Part shown: positions 1 to 13,400 of the stretch, piece by piece | Position numbering within the stretch: position 1 is the first letter of the stretch | How the letters are laid out: each line of letters starts with the position of its first letter | NCBI GenBank assembly: GCA_024036415.1 | Contig: JAMWET010000473.1 | Span: 408,001 to 472,000, forward strand | Reading direction: 5' to 3' | DNA: 64,000 nt | From: Prochilodus magdalenae | Lineage: Eukaryota > Chordata > Actinopteri > Characiformes > Prochilodontidae | Program-made: the position numbers and the translations under genes | Notes under the pieces: generated by a model | What the model was told of the DNA's origin: nothing | What the model saw: the letters and a program-made list of their open reading frames with translations, nothing else | The model's database searches: none

Positions 1-860
1 GCTCTTTACACTTCCGTTTTACATTCACAAAATGGTTCCTACAAAACATAAATTGAAAGGTCCCCAAAAAGATCTCTGTAATAGTGGTCACCAGTACTCG
101 CCCTGTAGATCTACCATCCTGCAGAATAGACTATAGTTTTAACCTCAGTTTGCTCCACAGCTGCTCCAGCTATTTAATTCTTGACTGGTTGGATCAGATT
201 CATTACTTTGCAGGGAAGAAGACCTCCACAAGAGAATGTGTGACCACTGCTCTATGGCATCATTGTAAAAAAAAACAAAAACACTTTTTCGTTTATTTAA
301 TTGTGTAATGTGTCTTCCGCAACACTCACAACAGCTGTGACTAATCGAGACCGTTTGAAGTTTACATTTCAGACTACAACCTTTACTGCCACCGTGACAA
401 GCTGAATGCTCTATTGAGGATGATCCGGTGTCTGTGTTTTTTTGGGCCAGTTGTTTGTGCTGTTTATTTTGGTGACATTAATGCGGTTTTAATTATACTG
501 TACCAATCTAGGTCCTGATTGCAGCGAGCAAGCCCAGAGCACAGTGGTAAGAAAAAAACATCCTGTCTGCTATTGGCACTGGATGGCAGAGGTTTGATGG
601 CTGTAGTATAATTGTACAAATAAGAACGAACAGTGGTAAGATACTTGGACTAGACAGAGGAGAGATTTGTAAGATAAGTTAATGACTAGGGTTAGTTCTG
701 GAATAAGATTGTTTATAGATGAAAATCAAGAATAACTTGGTAGTGGAAGACAAATGATGGATAGAGGAGTATGGAGAGGGAAAAGAATGGCTTTTGAGCT
801 AAAGTATGGTGGAGGTAGTTTTTTGGCAAGAGCTGACCATATATCATGTGGGTGGTGAAT
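1..860. other. Unannotated intronic DNA
   Basis: AT-rich DNA with no recognised repeat, exon or RNA gene. The only open frame is short and low-complexity at its end. Confidence 0.5.
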
Positions 861-1078
861 ACATTTACATTTTATGGCGTTTAGCTGACGCTCTTGTCCA
901 GAGCGACTTACAAGGTTAATCATATTACAGGTAGGCCAATGTAGTGTTAGGAGTCTTGCCCAAGGACTCTTATTGGTGTGGCACAGCATAGTCACCTAGA
1001 CTGGGATTCGAACCACAGTCTCCCACGTGTAGTGGTGGCTCTGGGTAGTGGCCTTATTCGCTGAGCTACACCAACCAC
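861..1078 (-). repeat. tRNA-derived SINE, minus strand
   Basis: Read on the minus strand, the element starts with GGTTGGTGTAGCTCAGCG, which resembles a tRNA A box, and has GGTTCGAATCCC (1003-1014), a good B box for RNA polymerase III. Its 3' part reads TAAGTCGCTCTGGACAAGAG followed by CGTCAGCTAAACGCC. This is a degenerate form of the tail found in several teleost SINE families, among which I recall the DANA/mermaid group. Strand and polymerase III origin are clear from the boxes; the family name is from memory. Confidence 0.82.
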
Positions 1079-1084
1079 ACATGA

Positions 1085-1580
1085 ATAGTTCTCAGTACAG
1101 CAATGATGCTGACATGGTAATGGCATGAGAGAAAATGAGGCATTGCTATCAGATGTTATCAGAGTGGATCAGGTAGGGCAGTACTAACAGGTAGCCATTC
1201 TAACCTTTATTAGAAGCACCTCTTTAGTTGGTGCACCTAGCCCTTCATCTGTGATAAGCTTCTGAAAATAGGGCCAATATTGTGATGATATTTTTACCAG
1301 GTAGACAGATGTCTACATAGCGGTGACACTGAGCACTGCTGCATCTAATCAGCTCATATTAGTGCAACACAGTAACATGCCACTATCATGATGGTGTCCC
1401 TGCATCCGCCACCCAAATACTATTCTGTTTGTTGGAGGAAATAGAGGGCAGTCGACAGCTTGCACAGTCAGTATCAGTAGGCTACCGTCAGTAATTGAAT
1501 AACTACAAAGTGGACCTATATTACAGGTGTTTCTAATAATATGGCCAGTATGTAAAGATAAAGGCAGGTGTAGGTAGAAA
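1085..1580. repeat. Degenerate interspersed repeat of a type seen in otophysan fishes
   Basis: Blocks such as GACACTGAGCACTGCTGCA, CGCCACCCAAATACTATTC, GTCAGTAATTGAATAACTAC and AATAATATGGCCAGTATGT match the order of motifs in a medium-length repeat I associate with characin and catfish genomes. A second partial copy lies at 6515-6790. Ends and superfamily are not determined. Confidence 0.45.
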
Positions 1581-1599
1581 ACTCTAGGTTTAACTCTGT

Positions 1600-3460
1600 T
1601 GATGATGGCCAAGCTTTCAGTTATCGTAGGAAACCTGTTGAAAGTCCTTGTCCCCCATCGATGAAGGAATGTAAGGTTGGTTCTGTGGATAAGGTTCAGC
1701 ATGCTGATATGACACCACCCCTCACCCTCCTCCCCTGGCTACAGCGGGACCCCCCACCACCAGAGCCACAGCAGGGCAGCCCCTGTCAGTGCCGGCTCAC
1801 TGAACCCATTCAGAGTCCACGGGCACGGTGAGCCGCCTACAGATCCTCGTTTTGTGTGGTCTGAAAGGGAAACGGCTGCAGACCACCAGGGCTCAGCCAG
1901 GCAGTTTTTGACTGAGGGATTTTGGAATATGCCAGGTCAGGACAAACACACCCGTTTTGGTTTGTGGAAGATGGCGTCTTGCCAGCCACCTCGCAGCAGA
2001 TGTATTGAGAGAGCTATTGTTACATACTCTGTTTGCACATTGTTCGCGAGCATTTAGGGAATGTGGGACAGGCACTGGATGTGTAAACAATTGATCAGAA
2101 GTGCAGAGGTGCTGTTTTTTTTTTTTGGACGGCTGACTCTGATAACCTGCACACTGTTAACAATATTGTTTAGTAGGAGTAAAGTACTGTGCAGAAGTCA
2201 GCAACCACACTTTCATTTAATGTCCACTCAGAAGTTTTCATGTTTCGGCATGCAGACAAATGCAGACAGCACATATTTAACAGAAGCCTTAACAATTAAC
2301 TTACCTCATGATTAATGTTATCCTAATTATATTCAGTGATGCTGAGGTCTAGAGTCTGGAGTGGTACCTCTGTTGCTCCAAGAAGGGCAGCAGATTCTTT
2401 GCTTGATGGTGACAGGGGTCTACAGGGTCTTGCATGGTTGTTAAGAGTCCCATTATTTTAATCAGTGTTTGATGTCCAATTTAGGAGCTCTTGTCTTTGC
2501 AGTTACTTTCCTTTGACTGTCCTCTTCCCTATAAAAGTGAATTACTGTCACACCTCCCCCTTCTGGGCGAGACTCCACTTGAACTCTCCCTGGTTCTGTC
2601 CACTCACACCACTTGCACACCTGCATAAGGTGTACCACCTCTGGCTGTTTAGTTTTAGGATACTGGACCCAAATTAAGCTACTTTGCATTTACAGCATGC
2701 CTTGACCCCAACAAATATCCCATATCTAATCTTTTCAGAGATGGAAATGGAGGGTCTCTGACTTTTGCATAGCACAATATGGCTGACACCTCAAATCCTT
2801 CAAATATTAACTTTACAGGAGAAGCAAAACAAGTCCCTAAATTGTAATTTCACCTTCTTGTTCAAAATGCCTGTGTAATTCAATAGTTGGGATGTTACTC
2901 AATGTTGAGATAAGTGTTATAATACAAAGTGTTTCATTACAGAGCAATAAAAGTAACTGCAGGTTGCTAGGTGCATCTATCCAGAGCAACCAGTGAACCC
3001 ACATGTGCCTTCTGCCTGTGTAATGTTGACAGTGGTAAAACAGTGGTAAACTGAAACACATGTTTTCTCTGGGTACTGCTTTGCTTTGCAGCTTCCTGCA
3101 TGTACCATGTATTAAAATACATTTGAAACCAAAACCTTATCTCAAAACCACAGTAAGAAAAAACTAGGCTTAATTGTGGACATTTTATGTAATAGCTTTC
3201 TGTGAGGCAGCTTTTAGAGGCATTAAATGCTTGGTCATGTAGACATCTGGCTGCTATCACTCCAACTGTGAAGAGTTCTGATTCGGTTCATTTCTCTAGA
3301 ATGGCACATTTCACAACAAACCACTTTGAACGACTTTGTTGATGCTTAACAATTTAACTCTGCAGACACTTTTTTACGTGAGATTTTTTACTCTTTTATT
3401 AAGTCATTTTGATCCATTTCTATTGGCCAGTTTAAAATGTCCACATTTGCACAGCTCAGA
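1600..3460. other. Unannotated intronic DNA
   Basis: No supported gene. A GC-richer block at 1710-1960 is followed by AT-rich DNA with a T run near 2116. No recognised repeat. Confidence 0.45.
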
Positions 3461-3461
3461 A

Positions 3462-3491
3462 ATATATATATATATATATACATATATATAA
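3462..3491. repeat. (TA)n microsatellite
   Basis: About 30 bp of TA dinucleotide with one C interruption. Confidence 0.9.
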
Positions 3492-3699
3492 TAGAAACTC
3501 TATTCATGTTAGCAAAGTGCTGATGGGAAAATTGTGGAGGTGGGCAGAGTCTGGATTTGTTGTTGGTGAAAGTGCTGAGTCTTTATGTCCATTTTATTTA
3601 TTTGTATATGAAATAGAAGAAAATAGGCTTAGCATATTACGAATGTACTATGAATAGCGCTAAGTGGTCTGGGTGCACTCTGTTGGGCTATTGATAAAG

Positions 3700-4680
3700 G
3701 CCGATCTCTTTAAGCTAACAATGGTGAGGATCTGCTGTTTTTTTTTCTGACCCACAGTAACCAAATACACAGAAGTAGTCAGATGAGGGGTTGCCATGGT
3801 TTCCGGAGGGACGTGCCGAGCCTCCATCTTCTGTCCTGTTGCCTTACTGTGATAATAACAAGGCTTTTGACATTTCTGATTTTGATTTGGTCAATTTTCA
3901 GGTTGGCTGGTCCCACCAGGAGGCTCGTGTGGCCCCTTTAAGTGTGTCCTCGGTCATTATGAGTCACGGCCGAGCATTTTTCCCAGGCAGTCGGACTAGA
4001 GGACTGTAGGAGAGGAGCGCAGATTGGGCCAGATGCCACGGCCACTTCTGGCCACATGAAACAGTGGCAGGCTTTTTATGCCTCTGCTGTAAATCTATGC
4101 CGTTTCGTCATCTGGCCCCAATTTAAGGCACCAATTTTCTCTGCGTGCTGTAGTTTTAGTGCGTCATTAACAACTCTGCGTGGTTGGGGGGCAGGCTAGT
4201 GTGTCAGTGTGTATGTGTGTGTGTTAGTCTGACCCTTGTTGTGGTCAGGGAAAAAGGGCAGAAGAAGCTGGCTTGATGGAGTCTCTTCCCTGTCTGCAAG
4301 CCAAGGCCATAGAAAATGCATCACCAGAGTAACCGTTAGCTACAGGCTAATTCAAGAGCACTTGACATTGGTGGAGTATTTTAATAAGCACCTTATTTAA
4401 TGACAGGACGCAGGCTAGATAGGGTGGCACGCTTCCAGTCCGTGAGTGGCTTGGAGTCATTTCCTTGGGCTTTGTAGCCAGAACGGTTTATGGGGTGCCT
4501 TCATTAGAGATCGCTGCACATCTTGAAGCAATGTTGGTGTTTGACTTCATTTGGGTTATCATTTCCTGTAATTCCTCTAATTAGAGTTTGATGGTGATGT
4601 TAACCCTAGCAACGGACGCCCTCATTACCCTTTGAATGTAATTACTCACACGTTTACATAAGCCTGCCTATATCCTCTCT
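3700..4680. other. Unique block with candidate regulatory motifs
   Basis: Non-repetitive DNA of balanced composition containing CTAATTAGAG (TAATTA homeodomain core at 4578-4583) and CCTAGCAAC (4605-4613), which resembles an RFX half-site. Such blocks in large introns of developmental genes are often enhancers, but only cross-species alignment could show it. Confidence 0.3.
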
Positions 4681-5116
4681 CCCTATCTTTATCTCTCTCC
4701 CATTCTGTCGTTCTCTCTCACTTCCTTTCTCACACGTACACCACACACAAAAACACAGCATCCAGACTGCATTTTGTGAGTGGCAGAATGTACTCACGCA
4801 TTTTGCAGGCAGGGCTTACAAGTATGTGCCATTGCATATACTTACTTTCTGTAAGTAATTACATAATAATTAAAAGGCTATCTTTTTCATGGCTTTGTAT
4901 TCTGACACATTGGATTCTAAGTGAAAAATTACATTGAGTTTGATGCATATAATGCCACCTGTAGTTCAGGCCATTGCATTCATATTTGGTAAAAGTCGCA
5001 GCCTTTCTTTATATAAAATCCTAAAATCCTATTTATAGATAAAGGTTGCATAGTAGAGCAAAAACAAAGTTTTTAGACTTTGCAACCATCTATTTAAAAA
5101 AAATCAATTAATCTAA

Positions 5117-5121
<5 letters not shown>

Positions 5122-5147
<26 letters not shown>
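5122..5147. repeat. (TA)n microsatellite at the left edge of a Tc1-like element
   Basis: A TA run directly abuts the left terminal inverted repeat of the adjacent element, which is expected if the Tc1-like element inserted at a TA target inside the microsatellite. Confidence 0.85.
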
Positions 5148-5633
5148 CAGGGATTAGACAATGAAACTGAAACACCTGGTTTTAGACCACAGCGTCATTT
5201 GGGCAGCCGTGGTTTTATGTTTTTTGGATACAAGCCGGGTTAGCACCCGAACATCCCTTTCAGACAGCTTCCTCTTGCGTCCACAGTTAATCCTGTTGGA
5301 TGTGGTTCGTCCTTCTTGGTGGTATGCTGGCATTACCCTGGATACCGTGGCTCTTGATACATCACAAAGACTTGCTGTCTTGGTCACAGATGCGCCAGCA
5401 AGACGTGCACCAACAATCTGTCCTCTTTTGAACTCTGGTATGTCTCCCATAATGTTGTGTGCATTGCAATATTTTGAGCAGAACTGTGCTCTTACCTGCT
5501 AACTGAACCTTCACACTCTGCTCTTACTGGTGCAATCTGCAGTTAATGAAGATTGGCCACCAGGCTGGTCCAATTTAGCCATGAGACCTCCCACACTAAA
5601 ATGACAGGTGTTTCAGTTTCATTGTCCAACCCT

Positions 5634-5637
<4 letters not shown>
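5146..5637 (-). mobile_element. Tc1-like deletion derivative (492 bp) with near-identical ends
   Basis: The left end reads TACAGGGATTAGACAATGAA. The right end, reverse complemented, reads TACAAGGGTTGGACAATGAA. Both continue into the shared CTGAAACACCTG. The element starts and ends with TA, lies inside a (TA)n tract, and keeps only the 5' part of a transposase gene on the minus strand. The catalytic region is gone, so it could move only with transposase supplied elsewhere. The good match of the ends suggests it was mobilised after the deletion. Confidence 0.85.
5154..5450 (-). pseudogene. Truncated Tc1-like transposase, DNA-binding domain only
   Basis: An open frame of 98 residues starts MGDIPEFKRGQIVGARLAGA. 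It contains the first helix-turn-helix of the paired-like Tc1 DNA-binding domain (VTKTASLCDVSRATVSRVM, about residues 22-40), a GRKRK basic patch near residue 57 that takes the place of the usual GRPR-type motif, and the start of the second helical subdomain (LSERDVRVLTRLVSKKHKTT). After AAQMT the frame runs directly into the inverted repeat, so the linker and the DDE catalytic domain are missing. Family members are about 340 residues. If expressed it could bind transposon ends without cutting; nothing in the sequence shows that it is expressed. Confidence 0.8.

Positions 5638-5681
<44 letters not shown>
5636..5681. repeat. (TA)n microsatellite at the right edge of a Tc1-like element
   Basis: About 46 bp of perfect TA repeat immediately after the right inverted repeat of the neighbouring element. 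Confidence 0.9.
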
Positions 5682-5688
<7 letters not shown>

Positions 5689-5869
5689 TTCTGTTGAAGA
5701 AGCAAGTAGTGCTTAGATTTCAGTAACTGGCATTTCCCCTTTTAAACCTCTAGAATGGAACAACCTCATGTAGGCATTTCCTAAAACTGTCTAATGTCTA
5801 CTTATGAAGCCTACTGGGAAAAATATTTGTACTCTCCTTCATACTGAATTATTCCAACTGTGCTATGTT

Positions 5870-6500
5870 GAGAGGTTTCTGGCATGTACAGTCTACATCA
5901 ACATAGCATTTCATAGGGATTTGGACCTGAGCTTTGGCTGGGTCATTTTATAACCCTCCATTTCTTGGTTGACTTAACTACTGTATTTGTTTCTGATCAT
6001 TTTCTTATTGAAAAGTCCACATTTCCACGTTTTCAGATTCAGCTTTATTTTTCATATGGTTTTACATTCTCCTCAAGCACTTATGAAGCTGATTCTATGA
6101 TTGCAAGTGGGCCAGGAAGCAACACAGTCCCAAACCACAACATTTCCAACACCAGTTGATGTACAGTCAATATTGGGTTCTTCTGATTATTTCACTAGGC
6201 AGAACTTCTGGTACTATGGTCAGACACCTCCATATTTAATTTGTCAGCCCATAGCATGTTGTTCCAGAGGTCCTCGTGACTAAACTCATGGGTGTCTATA
6301 ACCTCAAGTGCCTTATTAAGGGCCTTAGACAGCTTTTCATTTTTTATAATAACCCAAACTCCAATAACAAAAAGTGAACACATGAACAAAATTATTGACA
6401 CCCCTCTGTAAAAAAGACAAATCCAGAATGGTCCCTGATATAACTTGAAACTGACAACATAATAATAAATCCACATTTTCTGAAAATAAAATGAAAATGA
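5870..6500. repeat. Decayed DNA-transposon remnant
   Basis: Stretches such as CATAGCATGTTGTTCCAGAG and TTATTGACACCCCTCTGTAA look like the reverse complement of eroded transposase-type repeats that are abundant in fish. No open frame survives and no ends could be placed. Confidence 0.4.
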
Positions 6501-6514
6501 AAACTAATGAAAAT

Positions 6515-6790
6515 CAGTGCTAGTGTGAGGGGATCAGACACAGCAGTGCTGCTGGAGTGTTTAAAGACTGTGTCCACTCAATTAGACACTCCTACCTTGC
6601 TGGTCCACCTTGTAGATGTAAAGTTAGAGATGATAATTCATCTGCTGCTACAGAGTTAGTGTTGGTCATCCTCAGCACTGCTGTCTTGGATCCACTCACA
6701 CCAGCACAACACACCACCACCAGGTCAGTATCAATGCAGTGCTGAGAATGAGCCACCGCCCAAATAGTACTACACCACATGGCCACATGA
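6515..6790. repeat. Second copy of the otophysan-type interspersed repeat
   Basis: Contains GATCAGACACAGCAGTGCTG, CACTCACACCAGCACAACAC and ATCAATGCAGTGCTGAGAAT followed by CACCGCCCAAATA. The CCGCCCAAATA and CCGCCACCCAAATA motifs link it to the copy at 1085-1580. Confidence 0.5.
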
Positions 6791-7039
6791 AGAAAAGCAA
6801 AGGAGAGGGGAAAAAAAGAGAAATAAAGACAGAGACAACAAACGAGCCAGGACCAGGCATAAACTTATAACAGTTTACAACAGCCCTCCAGCTATACAAC
6901 AATAGTCAGGAAAAAAAAAAACTTTGGCCATAAAATAGAATAACTGCTACTTGGAAGGATGGTGACTGAAAAAAAGGTGGCTCAAAGAGATAAAGGATTT
7001 CAGAAAATTCTGTGCCCCGTAGGACACACCAACTGAAAT

Positions 7040-7490
7040 AGAAGAACATATATATAAAACACAAATAGCTGTATCTAATCACTCTCGACCTTCATACCCA
7101 CTTAAACTTTACGCCTTTTATAAGCCTCGCAGTTGAGGACTGCACATACAGTGATGCAGTTTAGTATGTGCAAACACTGAAAGAACTGAAAGAACTGAAA
7201 GAAAGTAGAAGTATGCAGTCACCAAAGTGCAGTTAAGGGTTGAGGTCTCTGAAGGCTGCAGGGAAGAAAGTGTTCTGAAAGTAGCTCGTTTGATGATCAA
7301 GAGTCTGTATTGTCTGTCAGAAGGAAGGGGCCTGAAGTGTGAGGGTAAATGAGGTGTGCTGGGTGAAAAGGGTCAGAGGTGATTTTTAAAGCACTTTTCT
7401 TGATGTATTTGATGTACAGAGATTGCACTGATGTGGGGCTTTGCTTTTGGCCTTATCTTCATCAAGACAAAGGCATACTCAGTGGGTTTA
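7040..7490. repeat. Possible non-LTR-like interspersed repeat
   Basis: Contains GGCTGCAGGGAAGAAAGTGT and TGTCTGTCAGAAGGAAGGGG, which resemble a widespread fish repeat of the form 'gaagaagctgttc...cctgccagatggg'. A short tandem GAAAGAACT run lies at about 7179-7203. Family not determined. Confidence 0.35.
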
Positions 7491-7660
7491 AGGTCAGATG
7501 GCTGACTTGCCCTTTCTGATTTTCAGTAGTCTGGTACACTCAAAACAATGTACTTGGATACATATGCTGTATGTTCTAATTGTGCCGCAAATTTCAATTA
7601 CTGTCAAGCAGAATACATGGGCAACAGTTAAAACCCTGTTACCAAAAAAAGGGATGCTGA

Positions 7661-8772
<1,112 letters not shown>

Positions 8773-8994
8773 TAAGTAAAATATCTTCATATCGAATCAA
8801 AATTAAAATTTTTTAAACATATTCCTAATTTGAATTTGAAGCCAGCTATAAGTTTTATAAAGTTGGGCCAGGTTTATGTTGACCACTGCTCCATCACTTC
8901 TTCCTTTAGCAATACTCTGTTAACGTTTAGGAACTAGGGAGACCAATTACTGTAGTTTTGAAAGTAAAGTGTTTTCTCATGCTTGCTTCATATT

Positions 8995-9935
8995 TGATTT
9001 TGCATGCTCAACAGTTCAGGGTCTCTTTTATCCTACTTTTTGCTACGCGTCAAATGTTTTCTATCCGTGACTGGTCTGGACTGTAAGGAGGCCATTTACC
9101 ACAGCCATGCTGTTGTCATACATGCAGAATGTAGTTTGAGAATGTCTTGGTGTTATCTGGATGGTATGCCCTGATATATGTTGCTCTAAACCCCTGTATA
9201 TATATCTGTCAGCATTAATTGCGCCTTCACAGATGTTCAAGTCACCCATGTCATGTGTACTAATGCCCCCTGCATGGATGCTGGCTTTTATAACAGTACA
9301 CTGATAAGAAGCCAGATGGTCCTTCTCCTCTGTAGCCCGGAGGACATTTCCAAAATGAATTTTAAATTTCAGTTAGAATGTTTTGGACCACATGACACTT
9401 TTCCACTTTACCTCAATCCATCTTACATGAGCTCAGGCCCAGAGAAGGTGGTGGTATTTCTGGATCTTGTTATTATCTGTTTTTTGTTGTTTTGGTAGCC
9501 TGGCAGAGTTTTATTCCTGAGTCCATGCAGTGATTTCCACTACAGAATTGTGTTTTTATTGCTGTGCCACCGGATGGTCCAAGGATCTTAGCAATCCAGT
9601 GCTGGTACTCAGACTTATTCCTTGCATACAGAGATCTCTCTCTAGTCTTTGAATCTTTTAATGATATCATGTACGGTAGATTCTGAAATTTCATTGCTAT
9701 TTTACATTGAGAAACGTCATTCTTGAATTATTTGCCTGTGCAGTCTTTCACAGAGTGGTGAATCACTTCCCACCTCCTATCTGGCATGCTCTTTTAATAC
9801 CCGGTCATGTTACTGACCTGTTACCAATAAACCTAATTTGTTGTGAGACGCTCCACTGATTTTTAACTTTACCAGTCTTTTGTTCCCTTTGTCCCAACTT
9901 TTTTGAAATCTGTTGAATTATTTGGAAATGAGGTT
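8995..9935 (-). mobile_element. Strongly decayed Tc1-like element
   Basis: Minus-strand translation gives MGDLNICEGAINADRYIY followed by GLEQHI, matching the transposase signature GxLHIxEGTINAERYIxVLEQH. Downstream motifs such as TTTTGTTCCCTTTGTCCCAA and CTTTTTTGAAATCTGTTG resemble the terminal part of a very common fish Tc1-like repeat. Many stops interrupt the frame. Confidence 0.65.
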
Positions 9936-10090
9936 CTACTGAGATAGCTCCTCTGGCAGCCACACATTCCCATGGTTTTATATGGCCAACCGGTGGTGCT
10001 CATCATAAAGTAAACCCTCTGAGGTCACACTTGTAAATTCCTTTCAATGTACTGAGATTTTTGAATCAATTTTGATGACATTTGGCCATC
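9936..10090. other. Unannotated intronic DNA
   Basis: No recognised feature. Confidence 0.4.
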
Positions 10091-10092
10091 CA

Positions 10093-10480
10093 TATTAAAT
10101 TAAATTCAACTTTATTGTCATTATATCAATACAGGGTTGTACAGTATAACAAAACACGGTCAGGCTCCTTCTCCAGTGCAGTTGAAGAATATGTGTATGT
10201 ATACTGTATAAATAGTGTAGTGCAAAGATAAATAGACAAAATGTGTGCAAACAGTACAGTATGTGTACAGGACATGTGCAAAGAGTAGCGCAGTATCAGT
10301 AAGTATGTGGTTGTAAACAGTATGGATATATAAAGTGTACAGTGCAGGTGGGAGAGCAGCAGCTTAATGTTCAGGTAACAGCCAAATTGCTTATACAGAT
10401 GTTCAGTATAGATAAATAAATATCTAAAGTCATGTCTAAAGTCTGTTGTAGTCTACTGATGTTCTGAATAGTTGCAAAGT
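10093..10480. repeat. Probable LINE 3'-end-like repeat
   Basis: Starts TTAAATTCAACTTTATTGTC followed by ATTATATCAATACAGGGTTG, then short GTGCAAA and AGTGTAC-type motifs. The 'CAACTTTATTGTCATT' opening is characteristic of a widespread fish non-LTR-related repeat as I recall it. No coding part is present. Confidence 0.5.
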
Positions 10481-13400
10481 TCCTGGTTGATTTAATTTGA
10501 TTGTAAGCTTCATGGTAACTATACTAAGATGTGAATGGACATTATGGCCTTAATGTTAAGACGGAACAGAAAGCAAAATGAAGATGCGAATGCCACAGTC
10601 CAAATGAACTCTTTATTACCTCTCTTGTGGCTGAATTAACTGAATTAATGATGCAACAACACAGCTTGCCAAGAAACAACTAAAGAGTAGTGCTGGGTGG
10701 TATTGATATTCAATATCACAATATGTTGCTAGTATATCAGAGTATCAGAAGAGCGTTAAAAAGTTACTGCACCCATGCTTCTTCAAGACTAATACTTAAT
10801 GCTACAAGAAAGTCTTTTGTTCTATTTTCCTTATATTGGATTGCACTAAAAGGAACTTTGCACTATATTTTAAACAACATCTGCTGTTTATTGAGTTTCA
10901 TAAGGTATTTTCAAATGAAATAAAAGAACCACTTTTGGGTCCCTGAAAAAACGTGCTTGAAAAAGAGATTAGTGATGAACCTCTAGAACGTGTACCTCTG
11001 CTGAGGTTCTTTAAACTTTAAAAAAGAATCCTCAATTCTGAAAAATCACTCTCTAAAGAACCACTTTCTATAAATCCTGTGTCTATAATGCATCATAAAT
11101 GTTTTTGTAAGACTTTTAATAAAATATATATAATAGTGTATAAAATTCCCAGCCTTGAATAATGGGCTTGTGTAATTGCTTTTAAGTAGATTATAATTAT
11201 ATTATTTAGATTATAATATAATTAAGTAGTAATTACATGCATAGCACATAGAATAAGAGTCTATAGCTTCATTACATCAGGTTCCATAACACATTATAGT
11301 ACCTGTTCATGAGATCGCTGTATAACCTACTGTTATATAGCATTATGCTAGATCATTACAGTCTGTGTAAAATTATATAATAGCATCTAACTGTTAATAC
11401 TGACATTATAATATACATAATTATGAACTTCTTAATAAGTATTCATGTATTGATACACATAGTGTACATAATGCAGTATTATAATAACACTGGTCCTTAC
11501 ATATAAGCGATACACTAGAGTAGAGCCTTAACAACAAAATGTATGTAACTGCCCAATTACTATAGACTGAACAGTATGTGTATGCGTCTTGTGCAAGTGT
11601 ATACTGGCAAGGTGCCACCTCTAGCCTGTGGTCCTGTCACTGTAGGACGGGATTGAACTCAAGGGAAGTGACACTAAGAGCGATTGCTGTGTTTTAATCA
11701 GGTGAGTGACACAGCTAGCAGCAGGGAGTCCCCTTCTGTCCTGTAGCCTCTTCTCCGCCTTACACGATCCAACCGACCTGTCATTTACTCTCCCTCTATT
11801 AGTATTACACACAGGGGCCCATGCATGCATGTCCCCTCTCCCCTGCTGCTGATAGGGCACAATACGGCAGCCAGCGCACGTGAAACTCATCTACAAGCTT
11901 TGCTAGTGTGCCGCGGTGAAAACACAATGAGTTTACTGGGGCTTAGCAGATGCGACCACTTCCAATTCAGCCGATTCATTCAGCCACATGTAGAACATGG
12001 CCGTGGTGTATTGGCCATCAATACAATACTCCAGCCTGAATCTAATCTGAGGAGCTGCTTCTTTGAACCTATTTAGGTTAAGTGACTTCCTTTGAGCAAC
12101 ATATGGGACACCAAAAAAATGTCCCCTATGGATGTGTGTTCTTTGTATCATTTTTTTTCCCACAGTTGGCAGAAAAAACAGCTACAGACCGTGTTTGCCC
12201 CGTTTGTAGTGCAAAGCCATCTGGGTGTGTTTTTTTTTATGCATTCGGTTGTTCAATTCCAGAGCCAAACAATGGTATTACAGTAATGAAGTGAGAACAT
12301 ATCAACATGATGATGTCACTGACACCACCGCAGGACGTAGAAGATGGAAACAATGATATGGGGATTAATGTGTTTCCAGGATAGGGTTGTTGTTCAGATT
12401 TAGCTGCGTGATTCAGCTCTGCTCACCCTGACATGGTAGTGCACCACATTATTGTTATCCACCAAGATAATCCTAATCCCAGGTCTTAGGCACCTCACAC
12501 ATATGACAACAACAGTCAGGGGGGACGTCAACTGACAGCCCATGGCCTTTTTAACAGCAGTCACAGGACAAGGGACTCTGCTAGGATTACCCCTCCCTTA
12601 GTCGGAGAAAAAATCAGATGATCCGCCCGCAGCTTTCCTGTTGCCACCTCGGGCCCCAGATTATGAGCTGTAATCTGCCTGGGATTGGTGACAAGCATGG
12701 CCCCTGGGTACCTCTACCGTTTGAGACCTTTAGCATTCTATTTCCCCCACTCTTCTTCTCTAATCTAAGCTTTAGATGGTCCCCACACGGCCTCCGGTGC
12801 CTATATGACATCACTGCAATCTTCACTTTTCAGTTGATCTAATGGTACTCGTCAGCTCTCCCTCTTGTCTTCATTTCCCTCCTTCCTGTCAGTGTAGCTC
12901 TGGAGAGAGATGGGGTGATCTAGTCCAACCACAAACTCTCCACTGTCTTCACTGAATAATGCATCCAGTACTTTCAGAGTGACTTTGCTCACAAAAACAC
13001 CACCTCCACCACCTTCCAGACATGCAAACGTGCTTTTTAGAAGGTGGTCATTTGTGATATATATATTTTTTTATTTTTTACATTTTTTTAAATAAGAGAA
13101 GGGCCTGCCATGCATGCGGAACCCAGTACACATGGTCAGGGAATTGAGAAGTGCAAATAATTCCCTCATGTGGAAAGCCGGCAATTAACTGGGGATGTCA
13201 GCCTTTGTAAAATATAATTGAGTTCAGGACGAAATGAATGTCTCTAATCCAAGCGACAGTGCACTGTCAGTCAGAGTTCCAGATTCCAAACCAAACTGTC
13301 ATGCTTGTTTATGCACTTCCGTCTGATTTCCAGACCATATTTCACTCATGACAGACTCATTGTACCACATGGACGCAATCTTGCGTATTGGCGTTAGCTT

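Noticed and set aside
1003..1078. Possible tRNA gene
   Set aside because: The A and B boxes belong to a SINE with a long non-tRNA body, and no cloverleaf with a normal acceptor stem was seen.
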